From Anisakis pegreffii (Eukaryota; Nematoda; Chromadorea; Rhabditida; Anisakidae): a DNA stretch of 64,000 nt. The notes below the pieces were generated by a model. That model searched no databases. It was not told the DNA's origin and saw only the letters and a program-made list of their open reading frames with translations. Both the position numbers and the translations under genes were made by a program. Positions 34,575 through 49,429 of the stretch are shown here, in pieces; the stretch's first letter is position 1; every line of letters begins with the position of its first letter. The stretch lies in contig JAPYMA010000497.1 in NCBI GenBank assembly GCA_035041965.1, forward strand, positions 1-64,000, written 5' to 3'.

Positions 34575-37500
34575 TTCTAATGAAACTGAAAACCCTCATG
34601 AAGTCACTCTTCGACGATTCATTTCACTCATTTCGAAACGCCTCATCTCTGTGACGTTCATATAGGCAATTTATGGCTTCTCGCAGGCAATGCATAGGTT
34701 CGAAATTAGATTTCTGCTTTTTTTCAACTGGAATCAAATTGTCAAGGTTATGGGAGAATGATTCGCGCTTTCGATTAGCACGAAAAACCCTTAATAGCAG
34801 CTGAACAACAATGGAAATTTGTAGGCACGGTTGAAAACTCGCTAGAAACAGCACTGGGAAAGAATCGAGGACTTTTTATGAGCTCTACCAATCAATTTTA
34901 GATGTTTCAATGAGTACATTATTAACGTTATTCACCGCAGAAGCGATAATGCTCAGTTACGAATAAATAAACAAATAGATGTATCAGAATAGAATAACGA
35001 TTCAAATCAATTTATCACAGAAGCAAGTTCAAAACTACATTCGACCATCATGAACTCAGCTTTTCAAAAGTAAAAATTAGAGGTAACATGCCAAGCAGTA
35101 ACTATTAACATATCCAGAGAAAGTGTCCTTTCGGTGCATTCACTCATTAGGGGAATATTCTCTACAAAAAAACTGTCGCGGAAAAATGTATATTTCTCGA
35201 ATAAGGAGAAACATCGGTGGCTTCATCGTCAAGCTACCAGGGATTTCTGTTTACACTGAAGGAACTAGAAAGCGAGGATTATCAAGAGATGATCTGTTCT
35301 ATCAGACTCGTATAAAATTAATTCGCTGCGAAACTCACAAGTACTAATGAAAGCATCATGCCTAACAACCGCATTCGAATGATCACTGTCAGCGAACAAA
35401 ATGCCATCATAAGATTCTTCAGCGAAGAAACTGATATGGAAACCAACCAATCAAGCCAGTCGTCACATTGCAGTATCAATGCTGCTGAACAAACACTTCA
35501 GCTGAATTTGCCGATATTTCCGTACCTTTATCAATCTCTCAATGACAACTACTGTAAAGATAAACGAATCGAATCGTTTTTTTTTTGCATTGCATGTCCG
35601 TCATTCAGAGATCATATGCAAATCCAAACTGTATGCATAAGGTGAACTTCGCAGGAATTTTCAATTTTTTGTTCTGAATCTCACATTAACAGATTGATTT
35701 TGAAATCATCAGGATTTTCATCAATATTAGCCGTTTGTTATGATGCGATCTGGGAACAATTCGATCGCAAACAATGAGGGTCGAGCAATTCATGCATATC
35801 AAAGTAAGCAGTTAATTTCAAACAGCTTAAACGCTAACAATTTCAAAATACTCTGGTGCAGTGCACTCACAACATAACTTTTCGTTTTATGAATAATTTC
35901 GTGACAGCAGTTGTTTGGAGATTACAATGTGTTCCTCATTCAGTTGTGCTCCTTTCGAAATAAGCTTACTCTAGCTTCTAAGTGCAAATAGTCGTCTCAT
36001 ACCATTTCCAATTAAACGCCCTCAGAATTGCAGTTTACTCAAAAGATGTTGGCTTATTGAGCTTATCATTGAGATAGCTGCAAAATTCTGATGATTGACA
36101 TTATTCCGTCGAAAAAGCAACACTTTGTGCAGTTAGCAATTGTCACAGTCGGTTTGAATGCTAATTGCTTCCGGAATGTCGTCTGCGTTTTCGCTTTTTG
36201 GGTGTACTTCGATCAAAACTTGTCTCATTATGGTAATTGTTAGTGAATTCTCATCTACTGCATGCGATTATTGGTTGAGGTTTGTGGCTTTGAAGCACTG
36301 AGTTGATTGTGAGTGAGCGTGTTGAGTTCGGTAAATGCATTGGCTAAATTTGATATGCATGAAATATTCGGGCACCTATTCATTGTGAGAAAATTATTCA
36401 CAGATCACATCAAACTAAACAGATCACATCAAATGTTGATCTGGACCCTGATGGATTCTTTATCAATCAAAATAACACAAATACATAGGAAAAGGAAATG
36501 AAAAGCAAAGTAGATTTCGTGAATTTGGACCAAATAAGAATTTAAAACGATTCCTTGTCAGAAACCATCAACAGCGGTATTTTCGTTCCTAACGCACCGT
36601 GGTACTGGATTAGTGGGATTCACATATCTCTAGAGGATTGAATTCTTTGCGCAACACTGATGAAAAGCTTGAAAAGACTGATGAAAAGATTGTTCTACTT
36701 ATTTCAAGAGTAAAATACTTACTCTACTTATTACTTATTTCGAGAGAGTAAAAAATATTGTCGAACAATAGCGTTCAGGGAAACTTTTAGAAGCAGGCAG
36801 GCATGACCGGAAGTAGAAGACAAAAGGAGTACAAGTACGTACAATCGCCATTAGCAATAAATGGATGTAGATTGTTAGTCTCACGACAAACTTATTGCGA
36901 TTTCTCGATTTCGCAATGTGAACACAACAGAAGCGGTGAGAACATTCGTTGAATGGATGAACTGAATAAATAGCCAAATTCATGAAGCGAGGAAACAAGA
37001 TTGTCTCAAAATACTTGACAGTTGACTGGCAGAGAGCAATTTCATCGCGAATGGGAAATGGAAAAATGTAACGTAAGTACATGTGTGGTACAACGTCTCA
37101 ACGATATCCATAACCCATAACTAAATATGGTAACATTTGAAATTCCACGCTCGATAGGCGGATAAATGAGCCTTCATAACGACGACGAACATTTCCTAGT
37201 GACAGAGATGAATGAAATGTATGATCCACAGCAGCCAAAACGTTATCGTTTAGTTTTTAGGCAAACTTGAAAAAAATCAAATATTAAAAATATTGGGAAA
37301 TTGGGAAATCATCTTACTATCAATTTTTGCGTTTTATATGACAAATTCGAGCATAAGGATGTTCAGATTTGTGTTGAGGGTGAGTATGCGTAAGAATTCC
37401 GCCAACGGAGACCAACTTTTACGGTTGAGCTCGAGAACGATAACACTCGGAAGGAAATAGTCACGGCATGAATATTTCAAAATGTCAACGATAAAAATTT

Positions 37501-39060
37501 AGTGTTTAGAATGTAACTTGAAGTGCAGTCCTTAACGGCTGTCCTGCGTGTGATCTAACTAAAATATGTGCGATGTAGCATGATAACGTTATCAAATGTG
37601 TAGCAAATGAAATCACCATGCTTAATTAAGCTTATACGTCAGTAATTTTCGAATTCAGCCACAAGAACATAATTGAGTGAGGGATGCTGTCGGATCGGAT
37701 GAATGTTGATTGGTGGTTATGATGACGGTGATGTGAAGATATCTATTTATAGCGAAGATTTTGAAATATTAACGAAGAGTAGTTCAATGAACAGCTGAAT
37801 AGATTTTTAACGCAAGAAAACTTTCGAGTAACTACTTAACTGAATCATAGTCATCGCAGGCATTTCGATCACATTAACTTGATTAAATCACAAAAAATCG
37901 TGGTTTTGTCGGTGTATAAGCACGTCACAGTTTATTATTATTTCGTTAATTATTACTTGCACGTTATTAATTATTACTTGGACATTGTTTCGTCAACTGC
38001 AGTGAGCCATCGGTGGAATATTTATTTTATTTGAGTAATGATTATTTATTGAATTGGTATTTGACTGCATTCAATTATGCAAAGTATTCACGGCGACTAA
38101 TTATTTTCTCGGTTGTGTTCGATTGGCCTACTCGCCCAGCCAGCGAGGCGGCGTAAATTCAGGCTAAAACAGTGCGCACGGAAACATTGCGAGCATTGTG
38201 GCCAGCAACGGTATAAACGTTTCATAGCCTGACCAATCCAGGTAATCCAGCTAAAAAATAAGCACGTCACAATCACGTTCGACGACAACTGGATTTTGTT
38301 GACGTTTCAATTGCAAAATTTGAAAAGAGATCATATAGGTGGAAGCAACCAGTGTTCGAAGCGTTTTGTTTTCAACTGAATTGTACAAAGTGAACTGAAT
38401 GCCGAGTTGGGAAAATAGGCACTCAAAAAAACTTAATCAACAACTTTCACTCATAAATTAGTGATGAACGCGAGTGGATCTTTAATTATTCATTCAATAC
38501 AACAGCAATCAGGACATTTCTAGATTAAATTTCTTGATTGCTTGTAAATGCTCAGTGCTCGTGATTTCTACCGTGCATCGTGGACGAGCATAGGAGCTTC
38601 GTCATTTTATGACACTATCTTGCTATCTTGCCCTCAAACAGCAAGTGAGTGAGGTGAATGAAGGTTTCTTCACATGAAATTTCTCATGAAACATTCATGC
38701 ATTGTGAAATCGCTAAACTTTCCCAGAAGCGCATAAAATGAACGCGAATGCGTGCTGAACACAAACTTCTGAATAATAACACGAACGATGAGATAAACTA
38801 CTTCTCGAATGCAACACAAAACTTTCTCAGTAAACAATTTCTTTCCGAATTATTGTCTCATGAGAAATGAAACAGCGTGCTGGTGCACTTCATCGAGGCA
38901 GCGCATAACATAAAAATGATCGCTGAAATTTTCGGAAAAATGATATGTGAATTCACATCATCATTATTATCGTTTTTTTGGCTGAATCATTATTCGATAA
39001 CCTAATGGCAAGTGCACATAAGATATTGCAAGTCACATCCTGTTGACTTCATTCATATTA
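34575..39060. other. Gene desert, part 1
   Basis: No supported exon chain. A GC-richer island at 38097-38290 has a minus-strand frame with a Cys/Trp-rich peptide after a possible acceptor (TATTTTTTAG), but a second frame is also open and no partner exon was found. Short internal duplications (TTATTAATTATTACTTG near 37950) are present. Confidence 0.4.
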
Positions 39061-39067
39061 TTCGGTT

Positions 39068-39250
39068 CAGTTTATTCATGATTCTGTTCCAAACTTTTAG
39101 TGAACTTCTCGATCTTGTTCTATTCCGCCCCTCTCTTGTTTTGTTCCGTTCTGTTCTTCGTGTCATTTTTCAGAAAAGTTTTCTGTTCCAGTCTATTGAT
39201 GGAACAGAACAAGAATAGAACAGTTTGACTGGAACTCGAACATCACTGGC
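39068..39250 (+). repeat. Hairpin-rich repeat family D, copy 2
   Basis: TTGTTCTATTCC-type blocks at the left are complementary to GGAACAGAACAAGAATAGAA near 39200. The right end (GAACAGTTTGACTGGAACTC then GAACATCACT) matches the copy at 24.3-24.4 kb. Confidence 0.6.
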
Positions 39251-39254
39251 TCAG

Positions 39255-42200
39255 TTTCGCTGATACGCTTCGTCGACAACATGATAACGCTTTAGATGCA
39301 CCGAACAAGGATAAGTTTTATTGAATGTAACGTTGGACAACTCAAATTAACTCTATGAAATAAAACATTCATGTGTATTTCCAGCTATAATTTAGCTGAC
39401 AGAAATGTGCAATTGTTCATATGCAAACGCTGGAAAAACCTATTCTCTCGGGGAATCATACGATTCATATTGAATTGTAATCAGCATATTCATTCTATTT
39501 ACAGAATGTTCATTTCATTTTATCTACATTTCAGATGTTTTTATTCACATAAAGCAACATAAATCATCATTTTATTCATTGGAAATGAAATTATCGTATC
39601 CATCAGTTGCATTTGCTTTAGCATAGTAACGGATCATATCATTTGGTGAGTACTTTTTTCAGCAATTTAGGTCCGTTGATAGAAATGGGTGGAGCTTTTT
39701 GCTCTGACATCAGATAGTTTCACTATGAATCAATTGAACATGTCACGCATTTAGAAACGTGATGCCTTAATTTGTCGAAATGACTCGAATGCATCAATCA
39801 ACAGAAAATAAACCTTACTATTGACCAAAACATTTTCTGGGATATGCAAACAACTCGTCATGCGAGTAATACGACAAGATTGAGGATATAACAAGCTTTG
39901 GCTTGCAACTCAATGCTTTTTTTGCAAATCTTCAATTCAATACGACCTGCACGGAGGAGTTGGTGAGGGAGACTCAAGCTGTAAACAACCGTAACTTTTT
40001 TTGGGAATGTAAATGAATTTTCTGATGCGTTGCGCATTTAATGTTTGAAAGGAGGTCAATTTTTTCACACACTACAGTAATTGCTTGTCATTTTATTGCG
40101 CATGACTGGATGCACATGCTTAATGGTTTAACTTTACTTAGGACTACTTACTTAGAAAAATGTCTTTCATCACGAAAAAATCATAAACAAAGAGATTTTT
40201 CAGCACCAACACATAGCCGTAGGCTCACCGACGATTAAGTTTTATAGCTTCAAACACTGCTCTAAACTCGGAATGAGAATTTTAATGCTAATGTTGAATA
40301 AACTATACATATGATGGATTAATGTTGAGAGAGCTACATATTGCTCGCATGGGGAACGAGAACAGATCCGATGGAATATTCTTAAGCTGAAGGATTTTGG
40401 GATTTTGGATATACCATGAATCAGTTATAGTAATTTGATTTTACAATGAAACTTCTTCTACTGAATTATTTTTGGATGGTTTCTTTTTCGCGCCACAATG
40501 AGTTCAACTTTTTTCTCAGCGAATGATGTTTGCGAAGCGTTTGGACATATGGGCATAAGGTGAAAGAACGAGAAGTAAAGCACAACGCGCTTCATCTTGA
40601 ATTATCTCATCCAGGAACGATTCAAGCATCACAACATCATCACATTCAGTGCAAACAACAAGCGGGCCGATTAAAAGTAAAAGAGCAATACTAACGAAGA
40701 ATATTCGTGATCAAGCTGGCGAAATAGATTTATTGTCAAACTAGTCAAAAAGACAAATTACGCTAGGTTTACGTTTACTTCCGCACTAACGCGTCTCAAT
40801 GGGAATCTGGTGTTTGTCCAGCTACAATTGAATGAATTGCACGTAATGAGTTTGACATTCAAATAGAATCAAATCGACCAATAAACGGATATGCATAATA
40901 ATTATATTCACACGGCACAAAGCGATTTCAAATCAAAAGAACTGAGGAAATGAAGAATGAATGAATTTTGCTACATTGTAACAAATTTTTTAGAATTTAT
41001 CGAATTACTCTGAACGATGAAATAATGCTAAGGGCTGGATTTATATTCACTCATTTGAATAATTTACGAGTGAGGGTTTGAGGCAACACTAGGATTCTGA
41101 TGAATTCAAATGAAACATGCTAAAAGTGCATTATTATTTGTCGTTACTTTTGATTTATCACAGAGACTGAAACGTCTATTAGTGTAAAATGCATAGAAAG
41201 CGATGCTGGCAAGTACAATTTTTTTGCTTCATTTGATTTAGTCACCTTCGCAAACCTATCCGATTCGTTGATCAGAGAAAAAACTCTCAGCGAAACGCTC
41301 TCATGTAAAAGAAAAGTTTTGATTCGGCATGAAGCTAACAACAAGTGGCAGGCAGCTCGACAACTAAAATGGCAAAAAGTATCTGATTAACTGAGACTGA
41401 TCGACATGGTCCACTTTCAAAGCGAGCGAGAAGATTGAGAATCAAGCTGCAAAAAGTCGATTGAAATGGACACTGATTGTGTATAAGAAGCAAATGCAGT
41501 TATAACGTTCTATCTCAGCAGCAGCAGCACCGTATCAATTGACTGAGTTTGTTCACTGTTAATCAAATAACTAAAACGCGTGAATTTTCGAGCAAAACGA
41601 GCAATTCTTCAAGCGTTTCTTGCTGAAACTAAGCGTTCATTTGTAATCAATCGTAATCGCACTCTCTCAAAGATTAAATCTGACAAAGTGATACTCTTAA
41701 ATTGAGTTCATCGTGCGGCAGAATGCAGAAAAATCCTACGGCAAATTGAGCACAAGGAGCACAAGTGAAGGGAATCAAATTCGACTTGACTTGCAATGAA
41801 ACTGAAAGAAAATTGCCAGCTCAATAACATTAGCATGCATTCACTTGCATTTGCTATAACTAGTATGTGAAGGAGTGCTGTGCTGCGAAACGAGTGGGGA
41901 AAGTAATTCGGTACGATGACTGCGAGAATTTCTCTGTAATCATCAGTTTCATCATTGCGAAGACTCGTTGAAACTACTGATGAATGAATTTGCAAGAGAT
42001 CAAACATTCAAGATACCTCTATGATTGACAAATCAATGATATAGATTAGACTTGCATGAAGAGTGATGATTTCCTTCACTGTTTTATCCTGCGGGGAGGG
42101 ATATGAAGGAAATGCGAATGTGCTCCGTCCGATACAACACGTGCATTAACTGGCAATGAGTTATTGTATTTTTGATTAATACACAAATGAATAGCTGTAC

Positions 42201-45200
42201 TTTGTCTTGTTGATGGCTTGCAGCGAAACATCGTGAAGCACTCTGGTTGTCAATTAGCATACTCAAAATGAGGAATACTAAATGTCACCCAACTACAATA
42301 TCGTTTTTAATCCTTCCAATCGGCTAGAAAATATCGAAAACGGCGAGGAGCTTGCGTGTTTTTCTCTCAATAAATGGATTATCGCAACAAAATCGCGTGT
42401 GTTGCGTTAATCTGGTAAAGTAAGATGTAATCAGTTTAATTAATAAATGAAATTATAAGTTCACGATTGGACAATCTAAAAACACCGAGAAGGGATCGCT
42501 AGCAACATCAACAACGCTATTCAAAGGGCAATGTTGACTCATTCATCCAACAGTTTATCAGTCCATTCATATCAGGTGACCATGTGATGGAAATCAGTGG
42601 CATTGCTGTGTCATCAGTGATAATCACTCATAAAAAAAGAACATCTCAATTACTGATTATAATGATTACTTGACTGAGTGCAATCTCATTTCGATTCTCT
42701 GAATCGAACGATATCTGTTGTTTTGTGATATTCTCCATCGAGAATACCTTTTTCTAAACGAGAATTAAGAATCAGCATCACTGAGTCGCTTTTTCAACCA
42801 ATCATATCGTCACATTTCCTCTCATTAAACGACAAACCACCTATCTCATTTACTGTAAGAACAATGCTTTGAACACATATTAATTAATATACTTCAAAAA
42901 TTTTGGTAATAACTATAATCATGTTTGCAGTAAGCGATGGTGTTGAGAACATCAGACGGATTGCAAATGAAATTATCGAGGCGATTGTACAAGACGACGA
43001 CTATTAATCTATAACACTTGTGAATCAGTTCGAAAATTTTAGTTATTAGCAAGAATCTTTGTAATTAGTAGCTAACTATGTAGTTGCTAATGAGAGCCGT
43101 TCCGCTAGGAAATAGTGCTGTCAGGTATCTCACACACTCACAAACTGATTCACTTGAATCTATTATTATTCCAAATGTAAACGAGAGTTGCATGTGACAT
43201 AAACTGAGAGTTAAAATAAACAGGTGAATATATTCAAATTTTTTCTGAGACATTTTTTTCTAACTATAAGATCTCCCGTTTCTGCGAAAGAGAATAAATC
43301 TAGCGACAAGTGAGCGAATGAGAATAATTCTCAATTCATTACACCCTTGCCTACTTTTAATTAAAAGATTATTTATGTATATGTACTTTTGTATCTTCTC
43401 TAATTGTCAGTAAGTTATCCGAGCTAATGTCCTATAAGTTCTTTTTCGTAGTCAGCGGATGATGTTCGCAGTCAGCGGATTCAAATTCGCGTTAATTAAT
43501 CGTTGGAATCATCTCTCAGAATGACGATTTTTCGAAAATCTTCTGTGAGATGTTCTCAGAATAAGTGAGATGGATTGCTTTCAATACTGAGAAAGAAGCA
43601 CTGAGAAACAATTTTGCGTTGTTTCAATCAATTCAAATTGCGTGCTTTCATATTTTCAGTTTCGCATTCGACATTTTTCGCTTCTCGGCTATACAAAAAG
43701 CTCGAAGTACACACGACAATTGGTGTATTACTGCTAATCCAACAATGAATTTGATGGTCAACTTGGGACATTTTCAAATTGCACTACCAAACTGAACAAT
43801 ATGAGAAAATTACGTCAAACAATTGATGTAAACACCAGCAAAAACAGAAAAATGCACTCATTCCATGACACTCAATTCATGAAATGCTAAAAACATTTCA
43901 TAACAATCCGATGTTGTTCACGTCATTGAAACAGCCATCGAGAACAGTAATGAATTCATTATTGCAAATATAAACAGAATTTGAGGAGACCAGAATGAGA
44001 ATGAGCCGCTAAGTCCAAGAGAGAACAAATAAAGTCACGCTTCTTTCAGCACCATATCCAAACTGCTCATTTGATCCATCCATCGTCCAAGTTATTCATT
44101 AAGCGAATTTGTCAGCGATCGAACGACCGTGCTCATTTGGGAATAAACACGTAAACAACCGCCTTGCACAAATAAGCGTCTGGAACGATACAACACGAAG
44201 AATGGATTAGCACTTTGTCAACTATCTTCCTTTAAAAAGATTTCTTATCAGCTAAAAATCCGCACTGCAGAGGGTTCTTCAATTGGGACATAATGAATTC
44301 TTGAAACAGTATGTCTTTATTTGCACAGCTACAGACAGAGTTCAAGGATAACGCAAACTTGTCTACGCGCAATTCTTGATGAGAAGATCGTGTTGATGGA
44401 CAACAGATGAAGAGCGATTTAAAGGGATGATAGGCAGCGATGAGCGTAAAGTTGAGTTATTGAACATGGAGAACCATAGTATTTAATGCATGGTAGTTGA
44501 AATATGTGCTGTTACGACGAACGCGAATGCTTAGAAGTTGTGAATTAATGTGCGATCAATGATGAGAAAATCGCGTGACGGGAATAGATACAAGTTGCCG
44601 AATGGAACAATAATTACAATCGGTTCGATACACTCAAACAGACGAAGCGCATCGGAAGTAGCGGAGCATAGCACTGGAGTAGCACAATAATGAGTGTTCA
44701 TTAGATATTCGCGTTTAATTGCGACAAATTCTTTTCATATCAATGCATTGAGGCATTTTCAATTGGATCTCTCATAATGTATACATATGATTTGCAATAT
44801 TCATGAATTGATGGATGAAAAAATGAGCAATAAGATGAGATAACTCCTGCTAGTTCCTTGAATAGCACATGTAATTAGCACATTCGATTCGACGTTCCAT
44901 AAGCATTCAGTTCTACATTTCATGGTATCGATGTGTATACAACTGATTTTTCTCCAATACCAGTGAAAGAAACTCACATTGCAATAGCTTTTATTACTAT
45001 TTCAATAGTAACGATAATTGTTTTCATAATTTCAATATCTCTCGACAAATTCACTCAAAATCAGCGCGAAGCATAGAACAACATTGCAGTTGTTGTGCTC
45101 ATCATGCCCTATTCATAAGCTGAATGAAAGCAACATTTCAGCCATTCGACACGCTTGTTTCCTCTGAGTTTAAGCCCATTAATCAATCAAGCGTCTTCCG

Positions 45201-46915
45201 GGCATAACATTGACGGCGTTGTTCGAAGGAAACAGAAATTGAGTTCCGTGGACAAAACAAAACGATAGACATGGATAGCTTCAGCAAACAATAGCAACGT
45301 GAACGACAGTGGTGCGTATGTGGTTGATACAATCTTCAGTGAGGATCACTGAACGATTGTTCGAGGTCATTTGAAGACTCAGAGCATGATATTGAAGCAA
45401 CTGATACGGAATCAAATGTTTGGAAATGAATTGCTGCGAAATTTAGGTGCTAGGCTTCGAATGATACTATTGCTCGCAGATGAATAATTAATCAAGTGAA
45501 TGAGTAGTAAACAAAATGGACGAATCAATGGAACATCCTCGAACAATCAGAAAACACCAGAGGGAATGCATGACCACAAAGTGAATATATCGTTGCATAG
45601 GTGGCTAAATAACGCGAAATAGGCTCTAAAATAATCATTTGCCGAGTGAGCGTTCACATATCAATCAATGCTGAATGAATATGAGTGATGGAATACTGCA
45701 ACAGTGACATAAAAACTTGATTAATTAGTCTCGAGCTGCTAATCATCAAATGTTTACGATCCATGATAAATGGGCCTTGAAAATGGATACTTGATGAGGT
45801 TTGGAAGATGCTGACATTTGATTACGGACTCATTTAAAAACTGAGAATTTAAAACAACAATTGGAAGGTAGAAGAACAAATGTAATCATTTTAGAAAAGC
45901 AGACCAGAACCCTTAAACCAATAAATTAGCCAGCTATTAGAACACAGCAGCATACCTATGATAGGAATATTTTTTTATCACTCAACGTTAATCCTCGAAA
46001 ATTTTGATTATGCGGTCGATCTAGAGTTATACTCACAATCAGACTGATGGATGAATCCGATTTGGTTCAAATTCATATTCTGGTGGTTCAGACGACTGAT
46101 CGAACCATTATTAAGAGGCTTGAAGCCAATACTCGTATAATATACTGAGCGAAAACAAAATATGCAGTTGAAATCATCCATCAGAAATGAATGCCAACAC
46201 TTCGAGAACAAAAGACAACTGAACAATAAGATTTCAATCCATTTCCGCAGTGATATCCATTAGAAGAGGATTAAAAAGGATGGACTCTTAATAAGTCGTA
46301 GAATCGAGACAGTAAAGGTGATCACGGAGTATTACAGCAGTTGCTGAAACTAACTCACTCGAAGAAAATCAACAGACGAGAAGAATGATGATGAGTTGGA
46401 GTGTTACCTAAACATGAAGGACGATAGCTATCCATTCATATCATCAATACCATCAAAAAATAGACGATGAGTAGAGTTTTCGACTAAACTACTTGAATGC
46501 ATCTCATTCTAAAATAGTCTTCTTAAAGTTTTGCAAACACCTCGTAAATTAAGCCACTCAACGCCATATTAGTCAATCTCATTCTCGTTAACAACTAGCG
46601 ATTAGCTGCCGATCATCCAGATGTAGTAAAAAGCGTCCTAACTTAAAAGATTTTGAATTACATGCTTGGATTTTTATGATAGTACACGCTGAGCTGTCCT
46701 CCTGAGAGTTATTTGCTGAAAATCAGACTGAAAATTGCTGACAGGAGGGTTTAATGACTGCTTAAACTGCTCTTAAGATACTGCTACGTGCATTTGATAC
46801 GTCAGATTATTACTCTAATATGATCGTTGCGATAAGTGCGCTCGCTCGATTGAAATGTTTGTGCAGTTCAGTTGAATGTATTTATGACTGGGTTGATGAA
46901 GTCAATTCATTTTTC
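39255..46915. other. Gene desert, part 2
   Basis: About 7.6 kb without any exon pair, RNA gene or clear transposon that I can support. Many stop codons in all frames and flat AT-rich composition. A 10-base direct duplication GTCAGCGGAT occurs near 43452 and 43472. Distal regulatory DNA or old decayed repeats are the default reading. Confidence 0.4.
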
Positions 46916-46919
46916 ATCC

Positions 46920-46957
46920 ATGTATGTATGTATGTATGTATGTATGTATGTGTGTAT
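46920..46957 (+). repeat. ATGT microsatellite
   Basis: About eight tandem copies of ATGT followed by GTGTGTAT. Confidence 0.95.
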
Positions 46958-46959
46958 AT

Positions 46960-49255
46960 CTCAGAAAGTCATGGGTAATGCATGAGAATACCAATGAAGA
47001 CACGGAAAATAACATTTGAGCAATTGCATACTTAATGAACGATATGACAAGATTACATTTAAGCGATAGCAATGAGTTTCTTGTGAACTGGGTGCCATTC
47101 AGCAATGAAAAGCAAATCAATGAACATTTCTGGGAATTGTTCATAGGAGACTCTTCAACTATTCAAAAATTACGGAATGAAAATGCGTTAAGTCTGCAGT
47201 AAATGTTACCGAATTATTTTACTGCGACATTTGCCAACGTTTTCGCAAGTATTTTGCAAGCTACAGAATATATTCAATGATGTGATCATGCAAAAAGCAA
47301 AATTATCAATAAACTTTGAGAGTAACAATGGATTAGACATGATTTCCAAGTAAAAGTATTGTACATGACTAATGTAAGAGTGGCGGAGCTGGTGGAAAGA
47401 AGCTTTAATGAATAATTGATAATTCACTTTGATTCCTCATGAATATTCGATGTCATGAATCAATGCAAACTTAAAAATGCATGTTCAGCCTCGAAAATAA
47501 GTGATCGCTTATGAAAATGATACTATAAATAAGGTGGATTACATTCAACCTAATTATAATATTTCAGATGAATAAAAGGACAAAATTCAAGCCTAAGACC
47601 AAGTTGATGAGCAATCGCTATCACATGAAGCCACAGAAAGCACACGCGTACAATCTCGATAAAAATAACCGATGTTAAGAGAACACGCCATGATTAAGAT
47701 ACCATACTCACTTTTTTCATGAACTATGGCGTGGTGTAATGAATTATAAATTAAATGCATTGAATGATAACATGCATTATCATTAAAATGAAAATGCATT
47801 GATGCTATCGAATCATTTCAATATGACATTTGAATCACATATTTTGCAATCAACAGGACACATTAAATGATATGATGATGCCAAAAATGTGATCTGAATC
47901 TGAGAGTGAAAATGGATTGAACATGGTTTTCCAAAATAATTGCCTCATTTCACCATACTGAACATGACTATCCCGATGTAAAACCTTCGAATCATAAAAG
48001 TTCATCGGCAAGACTAGTCGTAAGATCCGACTGTAAGATTTTTGCTTCCACAAACCCATCGCTAAGCATATGATCCTACTTTTATACTAAATACACTTGT
48101 TCCATAGCTCGAACATTCCAATACTAGGTATCATGAGAGCATCAGCTAGACTTAACCTAATCGAAACCTTACAATCTACTGCAATGGACCAGTTCAAGTA
48201 TGCTGTCAAATCCCATTTCCGAGGCTTTTATTCAAAATAATCAATTCCACAAGAGTGCTTTTAATTGATAAATAATAGCAATTGATCACCCAACTGCTAA
48301 CGGTGCAATTGCAGGTTTTGTAGCTGTTTTGGACAGATCCGCTTCAGAATGTTCTCCTAATAAACTGAACTTCTTTCTTGTTCCCAGTTCTGTTTTAATA
48401 GCCGAAATATTTTTTCTCTAATCACCAGCCAACGATAAATTTCGAATCATTTGGCCCTCGAGTAGACAACGGGAACAGTTTACAGACATGGCCGATTACA
48501 TTTGATGAGTGAGAGCGTTAATCGATTACATCAGCGATCACATCTTGAAGCGACTTTGGACAGTTTTCACACAATCATGAATTTTTCCATCCTTATATAT
48601 AGTTGACTTTTACATTTTCACTGATATCTTCAATGATAACGTTCAATTTCGGTCATTATTCTATGATACCTCACCATTAATGACCTTGTGTCCATGCATT
48701 TTCTAATGTTCTCACAATAACAAAATTTTTACAGTCACATCGCAGTCACTGATACTACCTTATAGAACACCGCTCGCTGACTGTTCCAATCACTGAATAA
48801 TGAATATTTCAATAAACAAGGTCTGCCCCATTCTCTAGCCTAGATTCTACTTTTATCACTCATCGTTTAGTCCAGTTCGAGCCATTGCTTTGATTCGAAT
48901 CAATTCATGACAAATAATATTCAGCGCTCGCTCAAATGCATTCTTATAGATGTGTATCGAACTCGCAATCATTTCGTTGATTTCACAGTTGAGCATTAGA
49001 ATGGCTTGGAAATTGCGCTAGCTGCCAGTGGAAGATATCATTTAGAAAAAGATTCAGTTCTCGCAATTACAGAGATGATGCGAATAAAATAGATTGCACT
49101 TATATTAGATGGTAATGACAAAAACATAAATTGAAGTATTTCTATAATAGGAAACAAATTATTGAAAAAATAAAGCAATTTGAACAGCAATACAATTACA
49201 TGGCTGAAATAATACGAAATAATGCGGATGATACAACATAGAAACATTCAAATTC
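46960..49255. other. Gene desert, part 3
   Basis: Nothing gene-like. A loose duplication links about 47255-47400 with about 47850-47960 (shared GATATGATGATG/GATGTGATCATG and ATTGTACATGACTA/ACTGAACATGACTA-like blocks). Confidence 0.35.
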
Positions 49256-49257
49256 AT

Positions 49258-49415
49258 TATTGCTTTAATGATATTTTGTTTTTTAGTTCTTTTAATTTTT
49301 TTCAAGCTATCATTTTCTTTTATATTTCTTTCATTTTATTTTTTATTTTGTTTATTTATTTTATTTTTTTAATTATTTTTTTCATTTTTTCTTTTTTTTC
49401 TTCGGGCTTTATTTA
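49258..49415 (+). repeat. T-rich low-complexity tract
   Basis: Nearly pure runs of T with occasional A (TTTATTTTATTTTTTTAATT and similar) over about 150 bases, next to the decayed coding block. Confidence 0.8.
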
Positions 49416-49429
49416 ATAAAGAGATTCTT

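Noticed and set aside
34624..34854. Minus-strand ORF upstream of the LAPTM4-like gene as an extra first exon
   Set aside because: The strong acceptor 16 bases before the ATG suggests trans-splicing, and the ORF has no membrane or family features.
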